Shown here: positions 18,701-21,454 of the stretch, piece by piece
How positions within the stretch are numbered: position 1 is the first letter of the stretch
Layout: each line of letters begins with the position of its first letter
Origin: Apostichopus californicus
Taxonomy: Eukaryota; Echinodermata; Holothuroidea; Aspidochirotida; Stichopodidae
Reading direction: 5' to 3'
Length of the DNA: 21,454 nt
NCBI GenBank assembly: GCA_020650975.1
Contig: JAIPMN010004756.1
Span: 1-21,454, forward strand
Notes under the pieces: model-generated
Databases searched by the model: none
What the model saw: the letters and a program-made list of their open reading frames with translations, nothing else
Told to the model about the DNA's origin: nothing
Position numbers and translations under genes: made by a program

Positions 18701-21442
18701 ACAAGCTGATTTGGAAGGGACGAGGGCGCAGAGGGCAGAGTGCATGAAAACACTACAAATTGTTTCAGCCTAGGTAGATCCTAGTACACATGTATAGGAG
18801 AAGGGGCACACTGACATTCGGAGGGGGGGGGAGGGAGGGCGAAGGGGGAGGGCCGTTAGCAACCGTAGCCTCCTAATCAAATCCGACATGTAGTATGCTT
18901 GCATTTCAAGTGGTTCCGATATTGTGGGTGTTTTCCATGTCAAATGTGGGCTAATCTCGACACTTTGGTCTCTATTGCAAGGGTGCCCCGTTTCACTTTA
19001 AGTCCAGCCCCGCTAAGGAGATAATGAAAAGAGAGGAGACGAAAGGAGATGTGGCCACTCACCGACTGCTTTGCAGGTGTGCAAGTCCGGCTGATTCGAA
19101 CGTCCGGCTAGATAATGACCGTCCGGACAAGAGCAGTGGTAGCCGCCGTTAAAATTAGAACAGTCGAATGGACACGTTCCAAATTCCTGGCATTCATCGA
19201 TGTCTACGTGGTGAGGAAATGGTCGTACAATTAAACAGAATTGAACCAAGTTGAATAACGAATGAATGAATGAATGAGTTTAATTTATCCTTTACCGACT
19301 TTTTCATGTTTGCTAATAGTAGTTGTACCAGAGGTCATTGTCTTAAACTCCAAAAGTCACATAGTAGGATTAATATTCCGCAGAAATTTTTTGCTAATAG
19401 GGTTGTGAATGAGTGGAACGGTTTGCCTGAGAGAGTTGTACTTGCAAGTAGTGTCAATGGGTTTAAGAATGCTTTGGACAAGCACTTTAAGCATTGTAAT
19501 CGGGTCTGAGTGTTTGTGTCTTCAGTTTTTTTTTTCTCTCCTATAGGGTTCTTGATGGGGACTTGAGTGTCCCTCCTGATCCTTTTTTTCTACTAAACTA
19601 AACTAACCTAAACTAATGAACGTTTGTTTTATAGGAAGTCGCCTAAGTGGAGAATAGATACCTTCCTAAATGTATTCTACTCTGCTGCTATTAGTATTCC
19701 GAGTTACTCAAAATAATAGGCTACTCTACATCCACTGACAATCAATACTGCATATTTCACTATTTATTCAGAGTCGGGTATAATCCTGACACGATACCGT
19801 CTCTCCGATATCGCCCAGAAGGATACTGTAGACGCCGAGCCCTTCAGAGACTCACTCCAATGTATACTATAATGAAGCAAGAAAAGATTTGAGAGTTCTC
19901 ACCATCACAGCTCCGGGCATCCCTGTTCAACTGCTTGCCCTCGGGACAGGAGCATCTCAACCCAGAACGAGTGTTGTTACAATTGCCGGAGCAAAAATCC
20001 TTGCCTTCATCAGAGTCACATTGAACTGAGAGAGAGAGAGAGAGAAAGTAAACATACTTTACTGTATGCCAATTTTTTTTAAAGTTGATTTTGGTTTTTT
20101 TTTCCCCCAAGGGGTATACATGAGGTCTTACAGAAGCTCTTTTGAAACCCTATGCACGTGGCGATCATGAATGAACACCCGGCTGATACCTTCTTTGCTT
20201 CGATGAAGGTTCAGAGAGTTACGAGTGGGAGTGGGGGGTGTCATTGTCGCACCGATTCTAATAACTCTATCATCAAAATTCATAACAAGTTGCTTATCAC
20301 TGAAGAATGACCGGTTTTGTGAAGAAAAAAAAATCCCAGGTGCCCCTGTCCGTGAACTAGATGTGCCCCTGCTTCCTTGTAATCAAGGAACATTTTCTTC
20401 CATTTTGTAATGAAAGAGTGTCCTTATTTATGTTAATTAGAAAGTGCCCTTTTTACTTAGGTCTTGTTGAAATGAAAAAAAATCAATTATTGGAATTTTG
20501 TCAAGGTGTTTTGATGCAATATTTGCAGTTTGCTTCCACAAATTTAAAGCCACATATTCCACTTTCCTTTGACGTTTTTTTCAACCTCCTCCCCCCATGG
20601 AGCCAGCCCTCTTCCAATGCCCATCTGTCCCAAATGATTTTTTATCTACTCACTTCCTCTGAAGCAGTCAGTTTCGTCGTTTCCACTCTGACAATCTTCT
20701 CGGCCGTCGCATACGTTGGTCCAGGCGATGCAGTCTCCACTCGCACACTTGAAACTGTCGATGCTACAGTCTATTGCAGGTTTCTTTGCTTCACCTTTTC
20801 CCAGAGAGGGGGGCGGGTAAGGGGGAGGGTGGGGGGGGGGGGCAAAGAGGAAAAAAGTGGGGGGAGAGGAGAATAATATCTTTAAAGTTTCAAATTGCTT
20901 CCTGTTACAATTTCACTTATACATATTGTGGAAGATCGTAAATCAATTAGGCTTCCCCTTCGAAAACGGTAAGGAAGGTCGTAATTCCACTGTAGGCCTT
21001 GCCACCTCTATCGAAAAACAAAGCTAGTCCTGTTTTGGTAAAATATTTTGCCTTACTCAATCCTGATGCTTTTAACCAACTCTAAATCATTTGTGAATCC
21101 TAACACTGGACCATAAGAAAATATATATGTCATGAATAAGCCAGCAACAAAATGGTGAATGGTCCAACTACCAATTTCAAAGCTCGCTTTATTAGCATAA
21201 AGGAAACATGACAGTTGATTGGGATTATGCTCTTCCAAATAATATGAAACGAATGCGTGTTAGGGGCTAATGGTGGGGGAGGTGGTACAAGGTTAACTTA
21301 CAGTTCCTTTCATCGCTAGACAAGAGATGAGTTTCGGTCGAGTCCCCGCACTGGTCCACCCCGTCACAGAGCATGAAGTCGCGTCGGATACAGCCTTTGC
21401 CCAAGTCACACTTGTGGTGAGTAATCGAACAAAAGTAATCCC
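6594..21442 (-). CDS. LRP1: LRP1-like endocytic receptor, C-terminal part (spliced, 5' end outside window)
   Basis: Spliced minus-strand CDS: complement(join(6594..6731, 7194..7344, 8455..8539, 10304..10356, 11577..11694, 12486..12676, 13534..13612, 14707..14832, 15605..15796, 16488..16708, 17337..17515, 18041..18351, 19063..19203, 19903..20025, 20654..20794, 21302..21442)). All junctions have GT/AG ends and phases match throughout, giving about 796 residues. The order is LDLa-LDLa-EGF-cbEGF-YWTD propeller-EGF-three EGF-stalk-TM-tail. Short blocks match LRP1: DIDEC.EFGTC before the propeller, FSIDVFE in its last blade, and FGNPSF in the tail against IGNPTY. LRP1 is a type I cell-surface scavenging and signalling receptor that endocytoses ligands and is known to be cleaved by furin and gamma-secretase. 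Upstream exons (more LDLa clusters and propellers) are inferred to lie right of the window. Another LRP paralogue is possible, but the single terminal propeller followed by several EGFs favours LRP1. Confidence 0.9.
7194..7344 (-). CDS. LRP1: LRP1-like exon: cytoplasmic tail with NPSF sorting motif
   Basis: The exon is 151 nt, entry phase 2 and exit phase 0, with acceptor ccccaccgcag and donor gtgagc. It encodes [19 protein letters not shown], then [20 protein letters not shown] and [18 protein letters not shown] aligns with IGNPTY of LRP1, an endocytosis and PTB-adaptor site, and sits about 28 residues from the membrane as in LRP1. Here Phe replaces Tyr, so the site cannot be tyrosine-phosphorylated. 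The acidic block EEEEDD is strong. If the donor is not used, the frame adds [16 protein letters not shown] and stops at 7143, a possible shorter tail. Confidence 0.92.
7455..7797. mobile_element. hAT-like nonautonomous DNA transposon (MITE)
   Basis: The terminal inverted repeats AGGGATGTGCCCA (7456-7468) and TGGGCACATCCCT (7784-7796) are perfect over 13 bp and lie about 340 bp apart. The left end continues CAGGG, the usual start of hAT elements. Flanks are TATATATA on the left (7447-7454) and TATATATT on the right (7798-7805), fitting an 8-bp target duplication with one change. Subterminal copies of CCGCCCAGC at about 7490, 7511 and 7541 (with GGGCGG in the other orientation) resemble hAT transposase-binding repeats. 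There is no coding capacity. It sits in the intron between the transmembrane and tail exons. Confidence 0.8.
8455..8539 (-). CDS. LRP1: LRP1-like exon: transmembrane helix
   Basis: The exon is 85 nt, entry phase 1 and exit phase 2, with acceptor ttctgtttcag and donor gtaaaa. It encodes [20 protein letters not shown], then VFLV and a run of arginines (RRRR, with a fifth across the junction). This is a single hydrophobic helix of about 22 residues with a basic stop-transfer on its C-terminal side, so the protein is type I with a cytoplasmic C-terminus. Val residues near the inner leaflet fit a gamma-secretase substrate, by analogy with LRP1. Confidence 0.93.
8809..8926 (+). repeat. Dispersed repeat, copy 1
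   Basis: This stretch aligns with 20135-20259 in the same orientation. Shared blocks are agctcttttgaaacc, atgaacacc, cagagagttacg and a final gcacc.attct. Length differences are small indels. It is intronic (stalk to TM intron). The family is unknown to me; it could be a SINE body or part of a larger element. Confidence 0.7.
8959..9018. repeat. 20-bp tandem repeat, three identical copies
   Basis: The unit cagcatctgacccacttttt is repeated three times without change, right after the dispersed repeat copy. Complete identity points to recent expansion or to an assembly-sensitive locus. Confidence 0.9.
9316..9558 (+). mobile_element. tRNA-derived SINE
   Basis: The head 9316-9381 folds like a tRNA: GGAGTG pairs with CACTCC. 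The A box is TAGCTCAGTGG (9323-9333) and the B box is AGTTCGAGTCA (9368-9378), close to the consensus. The anticodon region CTTCCAATCAT recalls tRNA-Gly(TCC). A non-tRNA body of about 150 bases follows, containing a tight hairpin TCCTGC/GCAGGA (9518-9531), then an A-rich tail with ATACA repeats. Pol III would transcribe it from the internal boxes. A true tRNA gene is unlikely because the B box and stems are degenerate and a body and tail are attached. Confidence 0.8.
9559..10303. other. Intron with unclassified sequence
   Basis: Part of the intron between TM and linker exons. A G/C homopolymer-flanked stretch at about 9895-10130 (gggatgggg... to a 13-G run at 10100) looks like a further repetitive insertion, but I see no matching termini. 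The rest is AT-rich with no exon-like signal. Confidence 0.4.
10304..10356 (-). CDS. LRP1: LRP1-like microexon: juxtamembrane linker
   Basis: This 53-nt exon has entry phase 2 and exit phase 1, with acceptor ttacatttcag and donor gtaaat. It encodes [19 protein letters not shown], a flexible Gly/Asn/Pro linker without cysteines, placed just outside the membrane. In LRP1 this is where extracellular shedding occurs before intramembrane cleavage. The sequence itself is low-complexity, and the call rests on phase fit with both neighbours and good splice sites. Confidence 0.75.
10449..10531. repeat. (CCCTA)n-type microsatellite, interrupted
   Basis: Runs of taccc pentamers are broken by aaaac, tataaccaac and aacac interruptions. 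It lies in the intron just upstream of the linker exon. It is pentameric, so it is not the TTAGGG telomere repeat. Confidence 0.9.
10768..11475. repeat. Nested tandem array: 38-bp monomer, 76/77-bp dimer, ~153-bp tetramer
   Basis: The motif ctatact.tttgaag starts at 10906, 10983, 11059, 11136, 11212 and (diverged) 11289, spacings 77, 76, 77, 76, 77. Each unit has two related halves (gacactaatgcaccacaaatca and gtgcactattatccaccaaa). Alternate units share variants: atgatcccttttc with ccaaaatac, against atcattttgc with ccaagtac. That gives a larger period of about 153 bp. Both edges (10768-10900 and 11300-11475) are diverged copies. It fills most of the intron between the linker and last EGF exons. 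Confidence 0.9.
11577..11694 (-). CDS. LRP1: LRP1-like exon: EGF 3 end and Cys-rich remnant
   Basis: The exon is 118 nt, entry phase 1 and exit phase 2, with acceptor gtttttacag and donor gtaagc. It completes EGF 3 ([15 protein letters not shown]) and continues with [19 protein letters not shown]. That remnant has five cysteines including the last but no second EGF end, so it resembles the degenerate fifth stalk domain of LRP1 more than a full EGF. N-C-T is a potential glycosylation site. Confidence 0.88.
11695..12485. other. Intron, no further features seen
   Basis: AT-rich with a short TA run near 11785 and C-runs around 11880. No repeat, RNA gene or exon-like open frame with splice sites was recognised. 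A plus-strand frame at 12078-12272 has no family features. Confidence 0.5.
12486..12676 (-). CDS. LRP1: LRP1-like exon: stalk EGF 1 end, EGF 2, EGF 3 start
   Basis: The exon is 191 nt, entry phase 2 and exit phase 1, with acceptor gatcttgacag and donor gtaagt. It carries [10 protein letters not shown] (end of EGF 1), the complete EGF 2 ([12 protein letters not shown]...[14 protein letters not shown]) and the opening of EGF 3 ([14 protein letters not shown]). GF.GPKC and Y.G..C are the usual EGF ends. A retained-intron reading beyond the donor stops after [12 protein letters not shown]. Membrane-proximal EGFs in LRP1 form a stalk under the last propeller. Confidence 0.93.
12700..13130. other. 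GC- and CpG-rich block inside an intron
   Basis: In the intron between the two stalk-EGF exons the sequence changes abruptly from AT-rich to balanced/GC-rich with dense CpG (for example gaccgtgcgtcttgacgaag and gtcttccgctaacgaccggg). It contains an inverted CCAAT box (gtgattggct, about 13015-13024). No long open frame supports a gene. It could be an insertion from a differently composed element or a regulatory CpG island. Confidence 0.5.
13534..13612 (-). CDS. LRP1: LRP1-like exon: first half of stalk EGF 1
   Basis: This 79-nt exon has entry phase 1 and exit phase 2. The acceptor is catcaag, set behind a pyrimidine stretch, and the donor is gtaagt. It encodes [20 protein letters not shown] and then GRDPTC. 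C-x3-C-QNGGT-C is the standard opening of an EGF domain of the Notch or LRP1-stalk kind. The domain is split, with its second half in the next exon ([11 protein letters not shown]). Confidence 0.87.
14020..14079. repeat. 12-bp G-rich tandem repeat, five copies
   Basis: The unit gggagggtggtt is repeated five times, the last copy with one change. The many GGG runs on the plus strand could form G-quadruplexes. On the minus strand one frame reads repeated QPPS, but it is intronic and not called as coding. Confidence 0.9.
14707..14832 (-). CDS. LRP1: LRP1-like exon: propeller-capping EGF domain
   Basis: The exon is 126 nt, phase 1-1, with acceptor gacttactcag and donor gtaaag. The protein [37 protein letters not shown] holds the NPC start typical of the EGF that caps an LRP propeller, then a Pro-rich linker. 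N-G-S is a potential glycosylation site. LRP1 has the same NPC...C...C.CP arrangement followed by a Pro-rich spacer. The loop after the fifth Cys is short here (LNGSEE), so the last disulphide is compact. Confidence 0.85.
14833..15477. other. Intron, no recognised feature
   Basis: Left part of the intron between the last propeller exon and its EGF cap. Both strands have only short random frames; no repeat was identified. Confidence 0.4.
15478..15570. repeat. A-rich (AATCATAAAA)n tandem repeat
   Basis: About nine copies of a 10-11 bp aatcataaaa unit with small length changes. It lies 35 bases downstream, on the gene's strand, of the last propeller exon's donor. Confidence 0.9.
15605..15796 (-). 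CDS. LRP1: LRP1-like exon: last propeller blade
   Basis: The exon is 192 nt, entry and exit phase 1, with acceptor gctcaccag and donor gtaagg. The protein starts [20 protein letters not shown] and ends [30 protein letters not shown] is the last-blade signature in LRP1, where the YWTD position is also replaced by a YG-type sequence. The exon closes the propeller before the EGF cap. Its GC content and CpG density are clearly higher than those of the AT-rich introns on either side. Confidence 0.92.
15797..16487. other. Intron, no recognised feature
   Basis: The intron between propeller exons is AT-rich apart from a C-run at 16207-16217. Plus-strand frames of 60-85 codons occur (15912-16169; 16299-16443) but show no family resemblance. 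Confidence 0.4.
16488..16708 (-). CDS. LRP1: LRP1-like exon: YWTD propeller blades
   Basis: The exon is 221 nt, entry phase 2 and exit phase 1, with acceptor ggccacacag and donor gtaagtg. It carries the end of one blade ([20 protein letters not shown], with the YWTD position degenerated to FFTT) and a good blade with [23 protein letters not shown] is a potential glycosylation site. WPTGLA.DY...RLYWAD is essentially the LRP1 sequence of the equivalent blade. It ends in VAVVKKFPR with a split codon completed as Asp in the next exon. Confidence 0.92.
16709..17336. other. Intron, no recognised feature
   Basis: A degenerate cluster gctagaaagagctagagaaggctagg at about 16981-17010 is the only local repetition seen. 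Confidence 0.4.
17337..17515 (-). CDS. LRP1: LRP1-like exon: YWTD propeller blades
   Basis: The exon is 179 nt, entry phase 0 and exit phase 2, with acceptor ttatcag and donor gtcagt. It contains [20 protein letters not shown], a canonical YWTD blade with the preceding AVDW motif, followed by [20 protein letters not shown] and the start of the next blade (IRLHPRTG). The donor gtcagt is weaker than the others in this gene. A TAA/TGA-free read-through lies behind it for a short distance, but phase with the next exon fixes this junction. Confidence 0.93.
17516..18040. other. Intron, no recognised feature
   Basis: Contains a C-rich stretch (17710-17750 and 17800-17825). An apparent minus-strand frame crossing it is low-complexity and not called. 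Confidence 0.4.
18041..18351 (-). CDS. LRP1: LRP1-like exon: first part of YWTD beta-propeller, with R-x-x-R site
   Basis: The exon is 311 nt, entry phase 1 and exit phase 0, with acceptor gaatttcag and donor gtaaaa. It begins [18 protein letters not shown], the first propeller strand. The [17 protein letters not shown] segment aligns with the strand that carries YWTN in LRP1, but the YWTD-type motif itself is lost (AYVLMSS). A Ser/Thr/Gly-rich segment follows with RFMR (nucleotides 18095-18106) at the place of the furin site in vertebrate LRP1. SNKT is a potential N-glycosylation site. Confidence 0.88.
18352..19062. other. Intron with G-rich tract
   Basis: A plus-strand G tract at 18820-18853 (several GGGG runs) could form a quadruplex. 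Nothing else is recognisable in this intron. Confidence 0.5.
19063..19203 (-). CDS. LRP1: LRP1-like exon: calcium-binding EGF domain
   Basis: The exon is 141 nt, phase 1-1, with acceptor cacgtag and donor gtgagt. It opens with [11 protein letters not shown], the D-x-D/N-E-C signature of calcium-binding EGF domains, and continues to [13 protein letters not shown] and HTCKAVG. The DIDEC.EFGTC and TCKA.G ends closely resemble the cbEGF that precedes the last propeller of LRP1. This is one of the strongest reasons to call LRP1 and to place this as the membrane-proximal propeller unit. Confidence 0.93.
19262..19615 (+). mobile_element. 5'-truncated non-LTR retrotransposon (LINE), 3' end
   Basis: The frame ending at 19509 reads [20 protein letters not shown], then [19 protein letters not shown], then a [13 protein letters not shown] end. 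The TRGH.LKL, FF..RVV..WN.LPE.VV and S.N.FK..LD series is the hallmark C-terminus of LINE reverse transcriptases found across animals. About 100 bases of 3' UTR follow, ending in a (CTAAA)n-like tail at about 19590-19615. The 5' truncation lies near (GAAT)n at 19258-19275. It is only the last 80 or so codons, so it is inactive. It is inserted antisense to LRP1 in an intron. Confidence 0.88.
19903..20025 (-). CDS. LRP1: LRP1-like exon: EGF-like domain
   Basis: The exon is 123 nt, phase 1-1. The acceptor is a long (CT)n tract ending in cag, and the donor is gtgaga. The protein runs from IQCDSDEG to SCDG with six cysteines in EGF-like spacing ([27 protein letters not shown]). N-N-T is a potential N-glycosylation site. 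In LRP family receptors an EGF pair always separates an LDLa cluster from a YWTD propeller; this is the first of that pair. The (CT)n acceptor tract is a perfect dinucleotide repeat and may vary between individuals. Confidence 0.9.
20135..20259 (+). repeat. Dispersed repeat, copy 2
   Basis: Second copy of the repeat at 8809-8926, in the same orientation, with blocks agctcttttgaaacc, atgaacacc and cagagagttacg conserved. It is intronic, between the second LDLa and first EGF exons. Divergence between the copies suggests independent old insertions. Confidence 0.7.
20654..20794 (-). CDS. LRP1: LRP1-like exon: LDLa repeat
   Basis: The exon is 141 nt, phase 1-1, with a C-rich pyrimidine tract and gggaaaag acceptor, and a gtgagt donor. 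It opens with [10 protein letters not shown], whose first Cys closes the preceding repeat. It then carries a textbook LDLa: [35 protein letters not shown], with the acidic calcium-binding residues present. Acceptor choice matters. A downstream AG (caatag) would also keep frame but would leave the previous LDLa one Cys short, so the upstream AG at 20795 is preferred. The G-rich plus-strand run 20805-20870 is the complement of this exon's pyrimidine tract. Confidence 0.9.
20795..21301. other. Intron between the two LDLa exons
   Basis: Starts with the G-rich plus-strand tract 20805-20870 (pyrimidine tract of the next acceptor on the gene's strand). The remainder is AT-rich with no recognised element. 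Confidence 0.5.
21302..21442 (-). CDS. LRP1: LRP1-like exon: LDLa repeat with long final loop
   Basis: The exon is 141 nt, phase 1-1. The acceptor is tttcacag just inside the right edge and the donor is gtaagtt. It starts at a split codon followed by [11 protein letters not shown]. The cysteine pattern is C-x6-C-x5-C-x7-C-x5-C, then a 15-residue loop to the sixth Cys, which is completed by the next exon (T|GT). The calcium-box area reads [10 protein letters not shown] and later SSDERN, so the usual D-x-SDE segment is interrupted by about six extra residues. LDLa repeats bind ligands and need calcium. The right-hand intron is barely included, so the acceptor rests on a short stretch. The exon length, identical to the next LDLa exon, supports it. 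Confidence 0.85.
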
Positions 21443-21454
21443 CTGTGAAATCAC

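Noticed and set aside
20361..20876. 171-codon plus-strand open frame
   Set aside because: It is antisense to the second LDLa exon and its G-rich flank; the reverse strand gives a clean LDLa with splice sites.

Overview
This is a eukaryotic, intron-rich genomic window. It looks like a marine invertebrate, possibly an echinoderm or another non-vertebrate deuterostome; that placement is inference from gene structure, LINE/SINE content and homopolymer-rich introns. No bacterial-type operon, RNA operon or CRISPR array is visible.

The window is dominated by one gene on the minus strand: the 3' part of a low-density lipoprotein receptor-related protein, best matched to the C-terminus of LRP1. I resolved 16 coding exons between 21442 and 6594. 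Every splice junction has GT/AG ends and compatible phase, and together they give about 796 residues plus a stop. Read from the right-hand edge (protein N- to C-terminal), the order is: LDLa repeat with a long last loop (21302-21442); LDLa repeat (20654-20794); EGF-like domain (19903-20025); calcium-binding EGF domain (19063-19203); one six-bladed YWTD beta-propeller on four exons (18041-18351, 17337-17515, 16488-16708, 15605-15796); the propeller-capping EGF domain (14707-14832); three complete EGF domains and a Cys-rich remnant (13534-13612, 12486-12676, 11577-11694); a short Gly/Pro/Asn stalk (10304-10356); a transmembrane helix and Arg stop-transfer (8455-8539); and a cytoplasmic tail of about 100 residues on two exons (7194-7344, 6594-6731). 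The last propeller, EGF stalk, membrane span and short tail is the C-terminal plan of LRP1. The receptor therefore continues beyond the right edge of the window.

Unusual points in the protein are: an NPSF internalisation motif where vertebrate LRP1 has NPTY, and no second NPxY; a run of seven lysines in the tail encoded by a slippery (AAG)n tract; an R-x-x-R site (RFMR) at the place of the LRP1 furin site; and an EGF stalk about half the vertebrate length.

The introns carry mobile DNA: a hAT-like nonautonomous element with 13-bp perfect inverted termini (7455-7797), a tRNA-derived SINE (9316-9558), the 3' end of a 5'-truncated non-LTR retrotransposon on the plus strand (19262-19615), and two diverged copies of an unnamed dispersed repeat (8809-8926 and 20135-20259). 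Two complex tandem arrays have a higher-order layout: about 10768-11475 (38-bp monomers in 76/77-bp dimers that alternate with a period near 153 bp) and about 5040-5800 (about 77-80 bp units, with a larger period of about 232 bp). Positions 1 to about 6590 are the 3' flank and UTR, where I find no convincing second gene.
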